Source: SLHU01 sp009929975
Lineage (GTDB): Bacteria > Bacillota > Clostridia > Saccharofermentanales > UBA5734
Length of the DNA stretch: 64,000 nt
Assembly: GCA_040776905.1 (NCBI GenBank)
Contig: JAXGZQ010000003.1
Coordinates: 124,001 to 188,000 of the forward strand
Reading direction: 5' to 3'
This document shows, in pieces, positions 53,778 through 61,929 of this stretch (the stretch's first letter is position 1; each line of letters opens with the position of its first letter). The translations under genes and the position numbers were made by a program. The notes under the pieces were generated by a model that ran no database searches, had not been told where the DNA came from, and worked only from the letters and a program-made list of their open reading frames with translations.

Positions 53778-54632
53778 TCAGACCCGGTACCGGTTCGGAT
53801 TGAGCAGACGGAGTTTGCCGCGAATGAATTCTGTCACCGGTGCCTCAATTTCATTCATCAGGCGGAAAAGCGAGCCCTTTTCCTCTTCCATGTTGATCGT
53901 CCGGCGAACGCTCTGATAGAACGCTCGATCGATTTCTGTCGCGATATTGAACTTACTCATGCCCAGATTGACACTGGCCTGAATTGATTCATCCGGAATA
54001 TCAGAACAGCCATGCAGCACAAGCGGGATGTCCAGCGCGGCACGCAGAGCCTTGATCCGGTCAAGATCGAGGTGCGGGACCTGAACATAGACACCATGCG
54101 CGTTGCCGACCGCGACCGCCAGCGAGTCACAACCGGTCTGGCGGACGAACTCGACGGCTTCTTCAATCGAAGTATATTTACTCGTATCCGTAATATCTTC
54201 GACACGGCTGCCTGATCCGACATGACCGAGTTCAGCTTCAACATCGACACCGAAAATACGGGCGACTTCTATGGTTTTCCTGGTTACGGCAACATTTTCA
54301 TCAAACGGTAGTGATGATCCGTCAATCATGACCGAGGGAAAACCGTCACGGATACCCGCGACCGCGATTTCATATGACGCAGAATGATCCAAGTGGACGG
54401 CTACCGGAACACTGGCTTTCTCAGCCATATCGAGCGCGAACGAAGCCACATGCCGGCAGGCAATGTGTGGATCGAAACCTGGATAAAGCTGAATAATGAT
54501 CGGGACATGCTCCTGCTCTGCCGCGCGAACCGCCCAGCAGGCGGACTCATAACTGAATACATTGATCGCAGCGACCCCATAATGATGGTCCGTCGCATGT
54601 CTGAGTAGCTCCTTGACTTTGATGTACGCCAT
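53778..54632 (-). CDS. Class II fructose-bisphosphate aldolase-family protein
   Basis: A 284-residue zinc-dependent aldolase (FbaA/KbaY/GatY/IolJ group). Zinc and substrate motifs: VHLDHSASYEIAVAGIRDG, EAELGHVGSGSRVED, HGVYVQVPHLDLDRI and LHGCSDIPDE (the usual HGGSG is altered). It would split a ketose phosphate into DHAP and an aldehyde. First gene of the aldolase-kinase-isomerase operon; GAGGAG-type site upstream. Confidence 0.9.
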   Translation of the reverse strand: MAYIKVKELLRHATDHHYGVAAINVFSYESACWAVRAAEQEHVPIIIQLYPGFDPHIACRHVASFALDMAEKASVPVAVHLDHSASYEIAVAGIRDGFPSVMIDGSSLPFDENVAVTRKTIEVARIFGVDVEAELGHVGSGSRVEDITDTSKYTSIEEAVEFVRQTGCDSLAVAVGNAHGVYVQVPHLDLDRIKALRAALDIPLVLHGCSDIPDESIQASVNLGMSKFNIATEIDRAFYQSVRRTINMEEEKGSLFRLMNEIEAPVTEFIRGKLRLLNPNRYRV

Positions 54633-54751
54633 ACGTTCTCCTCTTTTCTCATTTTCTCAGTCTGACGCGACTGCTGCCCACAAACCGGCTCCGCCGGATC
54701 TGCTGATGTGAGCAGCGGATCCATGGATCGATACACAGGCCTACACCGATA

Positions 54752-54780
54752 ACTTTATTCGATTGCAGGCAGTTCGTCAA
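54752..54780 (-). promoter_or_regulatory. Probable promoter of aldolase-kinase-isomerase operon
   Basis: Minus-strand TTGACG (54775-54780), 17-base spacer and TAAAGT (54752-54757). Confidence 0.5.
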
Positions 54781-54843
54781 CCGTGTTGATTAACATGGTG
54801 AACAGTATTTTTTTGTTCATTTTGTCGTATTTTTGATTAGTTA

Positions 54844-54872
54844 TTGTTTGAATCATTCTACATATGTTATAT
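54844..54872 (+). promoter_or_regulatory. Promoter of the ROK regulator gene
   Basis: TTGTTT (54844-54849), 17-base spacer, TTATAT (54867-54872). The start site would be near 54879. Confidence 0.5.
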
Positions 54873-54876
54873 ATCA

Positions 54877-54941
54877 TGTCAGGATGTTTCGATCGTCTCC
54901 GGCCAGATGCCTAAACCCGATCACCCGTTGTCAGGATGTTT
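54877..54941 (+). promoter_or_regulatory. Two direct repeats, candidate ROK operators
   Basis: TGTCAGGATGTTT occurs at 54877-54889 and again at 54929-54941, both downstream of the ROK promoter. The offset is 52 bases (about five helical turns), so both copies face the same side. Each is followed by related sequence up to CCGGC or CCGGA. Confidence 0.6.
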
Positions 54942-54991
54942 GAGCTGTTTCAGCCGGATTATATGACATGATTCATCTTTAGGAGGTAAAA

Positions 54992-56218
54992 ATGTCATCC
55001 CCGAATCATGAAAACCTGAATAACAAAAGTCGCAAACCGCGCTACATCCGCAGTCATAACCGTCGGCTTATTCTTTCTTTGTTTTATGAGAACGGGATTT
55101 TACCGGTCAGTGAACTGGTCGCACGCACCGGTCTGAGCAAAACAACCATCATGAAAATTATCAATGATTTTATCGAGGAAGATTTGATCTGCTCAGCGGG
55201 AAAAGGTGATTCGACCGAGGAGGGCGGGAAACGTCCGGAACTCTACACCTACCGCGACGACCGGGCCAGTCTTCTGGTGATGTACAACGGCTGGCTGACT
55301 TTGACAGACTTGCATGGAAAGCCACTGGAGCGGCATCAAGTCATACCGGACTTTCACAAAAAGACGTATGAAGATGTCATCGCCCTGTTGTCCGACAGCA
55401 TTTTGCGGCTGATGTGGAAGCGGCATCTCAAGCCAGAGCATCTGGCCGGTATTGTCCTCGCCATCGCCGGTATCGTTGATTCAGAACAGGGAATGGTCTG
55501 TCATGCCGTTCACTCGCAAGCCTGGCCGGACCAGCGTCCGATCGTCCGTGACCTGCGTGAGGCCCTGTCTTTGGATATACCTGTATATTTGGAAAATGAC
55601 GCCGCGTTTTTCGGATTTGCCGAACTGCTTGATCCGGGCAATCGCTCCGTCTCATCCATCGTTACCATCAGCGCCGGTATTCATACCGGCGGCTGTGTTC
55701 TGCGTGATCATGCCCTGATTCACGGCAGCAGCGGTTTCGTCGGAGAATTCGGCCATACGACCGTGGATCCTCACAACGGCATTCAATGTATCTGCGGCGG
55801 CCATGGCTGTTTTGAAGTCATGGTCAACCCGGAACGTCTGCTGGCATCTGCGCCATCGCCTGTAGCTGAAAAATCAGCGGCCGGTCAATCCGGCCATGTG
55901 AATCATCAGATCATCCAGGTCTTTGACAAGGCCAATCAAGGTGACCCCCAGGCCTGCCGGATCGTTGATGAGGCAGTGTACTGGTTCGCGATTCTCATAC
56001 GTGGCATCATTGTGCAAAACGACCCGCAGCTGATCATCATTCAGGGGACTTATCAGCAGGCCGGCCGGTATTTTATCGACCAGCTGCACCAGGCGGTGTA
56101 CTCCTCCCCCCTGTTCAAGGCACGGAGCAATCTGGAGATCCGCTATTCAGGGCTGAATCGCGATCGGGATTTTCTGCGCGGTGCTGCCTATTATGTCTAT
56201 CGTCGGCAGCTGACATGA
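54992..56218 (+). CDS. ROK-family transcriptional repressor
   Basis: A 408-residue repressor with an N-terminal winged helix (NRRLILSLFYENGILPVSEL, RTGLSKTTIMKIIND) and a sugar-binding ROK domain (VYLENDAAFFGFAELLDPG, FVGEFGHTTVDPH, CICGGHGCFEVMV with the ROK zinc Cys residues). Divergent from the aldolase operon; AGGAGGT is upstream. Probably de-represses the island in response to the sugar or its phosphate. Confidence 0.9.
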   Translation: MSSPNHENLNNKSRKPRYIRSHNRRLILSLFYENGILPVSELVARTGLSKTTIMKIINDFIEEDLICSAGKGDSTEEGGKRPELYTYRDDRASLLVMYNGWLTLTDLHGKPLERHQVIPDFHKKTYEDVIALLSDSILRLMWKRHLKPEHLAGIVLAIAGIVDSEQGMVCHAVHSQAWPDQRPIVRDLREALSLDIPVYLENDAAFFGFAELLDPGNRSVSSIVTISAGIHTGGCVLRDHALIHGSSGFVGEFGHTTVDPHNGIQCICGGHGCFEVMVNPERLLASAPSPVAEKSAAGQSGHVNHQIIQVFDKANQGDPQACRIVDEAVYWFAILIRGIIVQNDPQLIIIQGTYQQAGRYFIDQLHQAVYSSPLFKARSNLEIRYSGLNRDRDFLRGAAYYVYRRQLT

Positions 56219-56257
56219 AAAACTGCTCTGAAATGATTGTTTCAGAGCAGTCTTTTA
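56218..56257. terminator. Bidirectional terminator between ROK and 3D-domain genes
   Basis: Perfect 11-base arms (56223-56233 and 56240-56250) with a six-base loop, A-run on the left, T-rich on the right. Confidence 0.88.
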
Positions 56258-56276
56258 TCGAACGGATTCAGGGCTG

Positions 56277-57149
56277 TCAGCCGATGATTTCGACCTGCAG
56301 ATATTGAACTCCGAAGCGCATCGCCTGTGCATGTGATTCGAAAAACACATCGATGGCATACCCATCATAGCGCCGCAAAGCACCCCCTGTGTCTCCCGCG
56401 ACAAAGACGCGGTCAAATCCCTGTATCTTCAGTTTTGTTCCGTAGGGAATCTTCTTTGGATCAACCGCGACAATCGTCGGTCCCGGTCGCTGTCCGGTAC
56501 TGGTTGAAGCCGGATTGCCATCAGAACAGATGCCACTCTGATTATCAAATGGCGCATAGGCCGTGACTTTGGCTTTTACGACCCGGCTGCCTCCAGTCTG
56601 CGAGGCTTGCTGCTCGGACTGACGTTTGGCTTCGGCCTCTTTCTCTGCCTGGCGTCTGGCTTCAGCTTCTTTTTCTGCTTTACGCTTAGCCTCGGCTTCC
56701 TTTTGCGCTTTGCGCTCGGCGGCAGCTTCTTCCTCTGCCAGTCTGGCAGCTTCCGCGGCCTGCGCTTCAGCCAGTGCGATGGCTTCCGCCTCAGCGATGG
56801 ATGTGCGGACTTCATCACTGCGGGTCATACCTGCAGGACGATCGCCTGATCCGGTCTGGTCATTTTCATTGATGACTTCAGCAGCGACTGATGTCGCCTT
56901 ACTCTGCCGGCTGATACCGGACAGGTTTTCAATGGCAGAGACTTTTTCCATGATTGGAAATGCCGTATCCTCTTGTTTCAGCGCAGAAGCAGCCGGCTCA
57001 GCCACCTCTGCGCCTGTCGATGGCGGATCTTCGTCGTCCGACGACATGATTTCCGCAGTGGCTGCACCGGTATCCTGGGCGGGTATTTCGAGAACACCAG
57101 CGCCGACAAGAAGAACCGCCACAGATAAAACTGCTATGACTAATCTCAA
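56277..57149 (-). CDS. 3D-domain cell-wall protein with coiled-coil linker
   Basis: A 290-residue exported protein: signal anchor (about 4-22, IAVLSVAVLLVGAGVL), a disordered Asp/Pro/Ala segment, a long Glu/Ala/Lys-rich helix made of AEAKRKAEKEAEARRQAEKE-type repeats (about 118-185), then the 3D domain with SGICSDGNPASTSTGQRPGP, VAVDPKKIPYGTKLKI, VAGDTGGALRRYDGYAIDVF. The domain has the three conserved Asp of Spo-like murein-remodelling enzymes. The start is placed at TTG (57149), with AAAGGTGA five bases upstream; an open frame continues to 57281 but that ATG lacks a site and is close to the transcription start. Confidence 0.85.
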   Translation of the reverse strand: MRLVIAVLSVAVLLVGAGVLEIPAQDTGAATAEIMSSDDEDPPSTGAEVAEPAASALKQEDTAFPIMEKVSAIENLSGISRQSKATSVAAEVINENDQTGSGDRPAGMTRSDEVRTSIAEAEAIALAEAQAAEAARLAEEEAAAERKAQKEAEAKRKAEKEAEARRQAEKEAEAKRQSEQQASQTGGSRVVKAKVTAYAPFDNQSGICSDGNPASTSTGQRPGPTIVAVDPKKIPYGTKLKIQGFDRVFVAGDTGGALRRYDGYAIDVFFESHAQAMRFGVQYLQVEIIG

Positions 57150-57292
57150 GTGATCACCTTTCCTTTTCTTCAGCCTCAATGGCACGAATCCATTTTGCCG
57201 ATTGACTGATCCTGCCGGAACACCAGACGAGACCAGATCTGAGAAACAAAATGAGCAACGAACCTGTTGATCGTCGCTCATGTCAGTCTTGA
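57150..57292 (-). promoter_or_regulatory. Structured 5' leader of the 3D-domain gene
   Basis: From the predicted start site to the TTG there are about 140 bases. Near its 5' end, GAGCGACGA (minus strand, around 57268-57276) pairs with TCGTTGCTC (around 57250-57258), followed by a U-rich ATTTTGTTT. This may be a terminator-like attenuator. It does not match the ydaO (c-di-AMP) consensus I know. Confidence 0.4.
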
Positions 57293-57321
57293 ATTATATC
57301 ACGGGCACCGGTGCTTGGCAA
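57293..57321 (-). promoter_or_regulatory. Sigma-A promoter of the 3D-domain gene
   Basis: Minus-strand TTGCCA (57316-57321), 17-base spacer, perfect TATAAT (57293-57298). Confidence 0.8.
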
Positions 57322-57494
57322 ACAAGATCGGACAAACAATCGGTTTTCAGCGATTTGACTAATTTTTTGTATTCATTATAAATAACCTTCAGACAAATCA
57401 TCGACACAATCGCATGATTTTATTTGAATCTACCGGGATCAATATCATTGATTTTTCTTATGTGACTTTCTTACTTAGGATCATTGATCAAAGT

Positions 57495-57503
57495 GTTATA
57501 ATA
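57495..57503 (+). promoter_or_regulatory. Extended -10 promoter of small acidic protein gene
   Basis: TGTTATAAT at 57495-57503 is an extended -10 element (TGnTATAAT). The -35 region is weak. It sits 52 bases before the start codon. Confidence 0.55.
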
Positions 57504-57555
57504 GTTATATTGATGTTGAAGTGACAGGAAACTGTCGATGAAAGGTGGAGACTCT

Positions 57556-57774
57556 ATGGATATTAAAGAAAAAATTGAAGAAATCATCGCAAAAGTCCGC
57601 AACGATAAAAGTTTTGCCGCGAAATTCAAGGATGATCCGGTCAAAGCCGTGGAATCCGTTCTCGGTGTCGACTTGCCTGACGACAAGATCGAATCGATTG
57701 TTGACGGCATTAAAGCCAAGCTGACCGCAGATAAAGCCGGTGGTCTGATTGACAAAATCAAAGGGGTGTTCTGA
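57556..57774 (+). CDS. Conserved small acidic helical protein of unknown function
   Basis: A 72-residue protein starting MDIKEKIEEI, with the pattern SFAAKFKDDPVKAVESVLGV followed by DLPDDKIESIVDGIKAKL and a glycine- and lysine-rich end. The dP-KAVE-LG-DLPDD-I core resembles the leader domain of Nif11/NHLP-type RiPP precursors, and similar proteins are common in Clostridia as hypotheticals. No Cys or Ser-rich core follows. The ATG 57556 has AGGTGGAG five bases upstream; own promoter and terminator. Confidence 0.8.
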   Translation: MDIKEKIEEIIAKVRNDKSFAAKFKDDPVKAVESVLGVDLPDDKIESIVDGIKAKLTADKAGGLIDKIKGVF

Positions 57775-57820
57775 TCATCACGGATAAGGCGTGGTCATCA
57801 GCATCGATCAATCAAGCCAG

Positions 57821-57847
57821 GCTCCGCACTTCAGTGCGGAGCTTTTT
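57821..57847 (+). terminator. Rho-independent terminator after the small acidic gene
   Basis: Perfect nine-base arms GCTCCGCAC (57821-57829) and GTGCGGAGC (57834-57842), four-base loop, TTTTT tail. Confidence 0.92.
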
Positions 57848-58109
57848 CATGCTGCGCTTATGCAGGACCATGTGGTGATCGGCAGCGTAGTACAGTTCAT
57901 CAATCGTCATTGTATCAATATAGCGGCTGATATCAGAAAGTTCATGGTTGACGACAGAGCGCAAATGACGGTGAAAGCTGTTGTTTTGATTTAGCTTTGT
58001 GATACGATAAGGGCAATAAAGACGTCAGCCGATCCAGCTTCAACCATTGAACCAACAGTTGATCATACCATCAGAAACGCAATGATATTATGGAGAGGGG
58101 TACTGAGCA
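57848..58109. other. Intergenic stretch with a start-less minus-strand reading frame
   Basis: About 260 bases. Reading on the minus strand from about 58033 down to the stop inside the terminator region, there is an uninterrupted protein-like frame of some 70 codons (for example RYIDTMTIDELYYAADHHMV), but no convincing start or ribosome binding site. It may be a gene remnant or chance. A plus-strand promoter for the next gene is at 57981-58008 (TTGTTT, 16-base spacer, TACGAT). Confidence 0.35.
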
Positions 58110-59039
58110 ATGAATCCTCGCTTCTGCCGCAATTGCGGCGTTGAAAACGCAACAGGCAACGCCTTTTGTCAGCAATGCGGTTCGCCCATGTCTGAACCTG
58201 CAGCTACTCAGCCGAACAGCGTTCCTTACGCACCACCAGCGCAGCCGGCTGCGCAACAGCCGTATGCAGCTCCGGTTTACGCTCCGCCGCAGTATCAGCA
58301 ACCCCCCTACCAGCCGGCTTCATATCCGACTCAGACTGGATACGGAACCCGCCCCGTCAGCAGCGCAAAGGCCACCGGCCTGATTGTCGGCGTTTTCGCC
58401 CTGGTCGTGGCCGCCATTCTGCTGGTCGGTATTTTTCTGCTGCCCTCGAAAGAAGATTACTCAGTCCTTGGCCTGAATGCTGACACAAATACAACAGAAA
58501 CCGATACGAAGACAACGGAAGCAGCCGCCGGCGAGACAACGGCTCCGCAATTCAATCATGCCTATGGAAAAATACCTGACGATGTGATCAGCCGGGTCAA
58601 TCCCGCGGCATCACTCGAAACTTATCAGGGGAACTATACCGGAATCGTGACATTCAACAGTGAAAATATGGATCTTCTCGGTCAGTTGTCAGGCGATACG
58701 GAGGAAGCAGAATTCCTCAAGAGCCTCGATGGTACAACCATCGACTGTACGGCGACACTTGGAGAAGGACTGGATGTCTACTCCGATCAGCTGCCGACTG
58801 AAATAGTCGGCAGTGACGGCAATATGTTCAACCTCTACCACCTTCAGATCGAAAATGGTATCTCGGTCGATGAGTATACGGAGACCGTTGATGAGATTGG
58901 TCTGACGTTTACCCAGTTGGAAAGTGCCCACTTTCTCGATGATGGCAGCCTCTACGTGATCTCTTCAATGACCGGTCAGACGCTTGACGGGATGTTCTTC
59001 GCGTCTGAACTGCGGATCACGCTCAGGCCCGCATCCTAA
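58110..59039 (+). CDS. Zinc-ribbon membrane protein with extracytoplasmic domain
   Basis: A 309-residue protein: N-terminal zinc ribbon (CRNCGVENATGNAFCQQCG, Cys6, Cys9, Cys20, Cys23), a Pro/Gln/Tyr-rich linker, one membrane helix (about 90-112), then an extracytoplasmic domain of about 165 residues with Thr-rich start. Type of protein common in Clostridia near other ribbon membrane proteins; function unknown. Followed after 11 bases by another membrane protein, likely one operon. Confidence 0.8.
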   Translation: MNPRFCRNCGVENATGNAFCQQCGSPMSEPAATQPNSVPYAPPAQPAAQQPYAAPVYAPPQYQQPPYQPASYPTQTGYGTRPVSSAKATGLIVGVFALVVAAILLVGIFLLPSKEDYSVLGLNADTNTTETDTKTTEAAAGETTAPQFNHAYGKIPDDVISRVNPAASLETYQGNYTGIVTFNSENMDLLGQLSGDTEEAEFLKSLDGTTIDCTATLGEGLDVYSDQLPTEIVGSDGNMFNLYHLQIENGISVDEYTETVDEIGLTFTQLESAHFLDDGSLYVISSMTGQTLDGMFFASELRITLRPAS

Positions 59040-59050
59040 GGAGGCGGATT

Positions 59051-60916
59051 ATGCAGCAGAAATCATCGCATGGCTATCATCTTCTGTTCGGCTTGATCCG
59101 GCCATTCACACGGCAGGGCATTCTGTCATTTCTGGCCACGCTGATGCTTGCCCTCATTCCCGTCATCCAGATCTTCATGTTCCCGATCGCGTTTCTCAGC
59201 GAGGAACGCTGGTGGAAACAGCCGAAAAAAGTCCTGGTGCTGGCACTGAAAATGCTGGTGGTATTGCTCCTGATGTTCGCGCCGGCACTGGCTGTATATC
59301 TTTTTTCCTTCATCCTGAGCGACATGTATCAGATCGGTCCGGGCTGGCTCTACTATCTCCTGACCGGCCTGCTGTTATGGCTGGGCCTTTCAGCGCTGAT
59401 CCGCCTGCCGATGGCGTTATCCCACCTGGCGCACGGCGGTACAATCAGCGAAGCTCTGGATGCCCGTCTGATCAAGCTGCTGATCAGCGCCGCGTTCGGA
59501 CGCTATGTCACCACCCTTCTGGGGCTGGCACTGTTTGTCTTTCTCATGCTGTTCAGCGATCTGATGAGTCTTGTCCTCGCCTACCTCTATGGAGCGATCA
59601 TCTCAGCCTGGCTGCTTATATACCTCGGTTATGTCACCAATCGCTGCTATGAGATCGCTGCCCCCCAACTGGGATATTCCATCATTCCATCATCTGTCGA
59701 TCAACACACAGCCGCGATGACAGGGGCTGTCAGAACCTTTCTCAGTTTCCTGCTGGCGATGGCCCTGATCGGCCAGTCCGGCCTTGTTCCGGTCAGTGTA
59801 AGGGCATTCGACGAAGATCAGGCTCTGGCAGAGGGACAATATCCAAAAAACCAGTACACCGCCGATGAATATGATGAAGCGGTTCTGAAATACTCACGCA
59901 GCGGTCAGCTGAACAAAAACACCAAACTCTATTATGACAGTGAAACCGGCCGCTTCTATGTCGCAGCCAAACCCAGTACGTCTGAATTTCAGGAAGTCTA
60001 TATTGGTTTTGTCGCTGACTGTCTGCCGGTCGTCTCGACGATCAAGAATGTCTATGAATGGAATAAATACCGCGCGATCGTCAACGATGAAAGCCGCAGC
60101 CGTCAGGAACGGGAGGCGGCAAGACTGCTGATGTATGTTAAAGGGACTAGTGCTGTTCTCTCGATTGCCGGTCCGCTGGGCAAAGCCGCCAGTGGTGTGG
60201 CCGGGAAAACAGCGGTCACTCACCTTGTCCTCAAAGCCGGTGAAAGCGTGACCGATCCTGCGATGCAAAAATTGCTCACGGCCCTGGACTGGTCACTGTG
60301 GAGCTGGGACAGAGCGGGCGACGCGTCCAAGTTGGGATTTGAACGTGCTGACCCTTATGCTCCGGAAGTTGTCGCCGGTCTGATCACACCGCCTGTCCGT
60401 GATGATGGTGAAGCCTATAACGCTTTCAGCGGCCGCTATTCCGGCAAACTGATCTGTCCGCCGCTGCCGGGAGAGATGTACGGGATGACCGCACGTTATG
60501 TCGACCCTGATCTGGTCATTACCGTTAAGGGCGACGGAATCATGTCCGTCTACTATACATTTGAGTCGTCCTTCGAATATGAAGGTCCCTATGGCGGCGC
60601 ACAGATGTCCGGCCAGTCAACCATGCCGGTCAGCTGGGAAGATCTGGAGCTGACCCAGACCGAAAGTGGTTATATCGGCAGTTTTACAAGTCATGATTTC
60701 TTCTTCACATCGACCACCCGTTATTCCGGTGAAGCCTATGAAGGTGAAGGCGCGGTCACCAGTGAAATCGGGGTTGAGGTCATTCTCGATATCGAGTTCA
60801 CGCTGAACACAAACATGGAGGCGAGCGCGAAAGGAACCATTACGCATAAAAACAGTGCGGACGCGATGACCGGCGCATCGCCAGCGATGACCATGACATT
60901 CGATATCCGTCAGTGA
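59051..60916 (+). CDS. Large membrane protein, DUF4013-like with pre-toxin-like segment
   Basis: A 621-residue protein. Residues about 1-250 hold five to seven membrane helices in a pattern like DUF4013 (FGLIRPFTRQGILSFLATLM, SALIRLPMALSHLAHGGTIS, YLYGAIISAWLLIYLGYVTN). A soluble region follows; about residues 325-390 (CLPVVSTIKNVYEWNKYRAI, SIAGPLGKAASGVAGK) resembles the pre-toxin TG (PT-TG) segment found before toxin domains in Bacillota. The C-terminal 170 residues are strand-rich (GPYGGAQMSGQSTM, IGSFTSHDFFF) with no recognised catalytic motif. Both domain calls are tentative. Confidence 0.65.
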   Translation: MQQKSSHGYHLLFGLIRPFTRQGILSFLATLMLALIPVIQIFMFPIAFLSEERWWKQPKKVLVLALKMLVVLLLMFAPALAVYLFSFILSDMYQIGPGWLYYLLTGLLLWLGLSALIRLPMALSHLAHGGTISEALDARLIKLLISAAFGRYVTTLLGLALFVFLMLFSDLMSLVLAYLYGAIISAWLLIYLGYVTNRCYEIAAPQLGYSIIPSSVDQHTAAMTGAVRTFLSFLLAMALIGQSGLVPVSVRAFDEDQALAEGQYPKNQYTADEYDEAVLKYSRSGQLNKNTKLYYDSETGRFYVAAKPSTSEFQEVYIGFVADCLPVVSTIKNVYEWNKYRAIVNDESRSRQEREAARLLMYVKGTSAVLSIAGPLGKAASGVAGKTAVTHLVLKAGESVTDPAMQKLLTALDWSLWSWDRAGDASKLGFERADPYAPEVVAGLITPPVRDDGEAYNAFSGRYSGKLICPPLPGEMYGMTARYVDPDLVITVKGDGIMSVYYTFESSFEYEGPYGGAQMSGQSTMPVSWEDLELTQTESGYIGSFTSHDFFFTSTTRYSGEAYEGEGAVTSEIGVEVILDIEFTLNTNMEASAKGTITHKNSADAMTGASPAMTMTFDIRQ

Positions 60917-60940
60917 CGATGTCCGTTCAGTGTTGACTGC

Positions 60941-61582
60941 CTACATTTTTCGGTAGGTGTGTGTTGATGTGTAGTATCTGACCCTGTCGCCGATCGCCAG
61001 TTGAATATGGTTGGCCGGGTTTTCCAGATTAAAGGTATCGGTCGTTCCGTCGTCATATTGCACGTATGTTGAGTACAGGGTATACGCGATGTTGATCCGC
61101 TTTGCTTTTCCGGATGCGGTTGTATTGCTGATATCCCGTTCAGAACGCGTACGTTCCTCGGATGTATGGCGGATCACCGTTCCATCCTTATATTTTCCTC
61201 TTTCCCAACGGATAACGGTGATGATCCAGATCAGGGTAATCAGCGCAGCCGCTGCGATCAGCGCGTATTGAATCGGGATGGAGTCTTCAGCCAGCGAGAT
61301 AATCAAGGGGATGGCCAAAAAGACGACAGAGAAAAACAACGCGCCGGCCACCAGCCCTTTGTTGCGTCTGGCAACCCGCTCGGGGGAGATCGGCTCCGTA
61401 AACCCGAACGGCCGGCCACAGTTCGGGCAGAACCTGGCCCAGCGCGGCAAAGACGCATCACAGTCACCACACGACTCATCAACAAAATAAACATCACGAG
61501 GTAGGTTCAGATTGGTTCCGCAGTTGTTGCAAAAATGGCCTCCATCATGAGCGGTGCCGCAATGATAACAGACTTTTCCCAT
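60941..61582 (-). CDS. Double zinc-ribbon membrane protein
   Basis: A 213-residue protein with two zinc ribbons at the N-terminus (CYHCGTAHDGGHFCNNCG and CGDCDASLPRWARFCPNCG), two adjacent membrane helices (about 76-130), then a basic/polar region and a C-terminal DUF3592-like beta segment (YTLYSTYVQYDDGTTDTF). Start ATG 61582 has GGGGGA eight bases upstream. Function unknown. It converges on the preceding gene. Confidence 0.78.
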   Translation of the reverse strand: MGKVCYHCGTAHDGGHFCNNCGTNLNLPRDVYFVDESCGDCDASLPRWARFCPNCGRPFGFTEPISPERVARRNKGLVAGALFFSVVFLAIPLIISLAEDSIPIQYALIAAAALITLIWIITVIRWERGKYKDGTVIRHTSEERTRSERDISNTTASGKAKRINIAYTLYSTYVQYDDGTTDTFNLENPANHIQLAIGDRVRYYTSTHTYRKM

Positions 61583-61900
61583 GAATGCGTTCCCCCTGTC
61601 ATTCATCCTATTGATCAGATTATAGCTCATAAGGATAATATTATCATATATGTTCGCATGAATAAGCTGGAATGAAGATTCTTCCCTCTCACCCCGCATG
61701 ACCCATTATATTCTTCCATCAAACCGATCCTGATCACAATGATTGAGAAGATGATTAGTCTTGGCGAAAGCGTCTGCGGATGAGAACAGCAACCGATCTG
61801 GTATCCGGCCTGTGATGACGGCAGCTCCTGGCTCAAAATCTGGAACAGGCCGCGATTTCGCGTAAGCCAGTAACCCCGATTCCCTTTTGATTCCAACGAC

Positions 61901-61929
61901 TTGACAAAGAAGATCTGCACAATTATTGT
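61901..61929 (+). promoter_or_regulatory. Promoter of the GntR-ABC operon
   Basis: TTGACA (61901-61906), 17-base spacer, TATTGT (61924-61929). Confidence 0.6.

Noticed and set aside
57791..57994. A 67-codon plus-strand open frame after the small acidic gene
   Set aside because: It runs through a perfect terminator hairpin and has no ribosome binding site.
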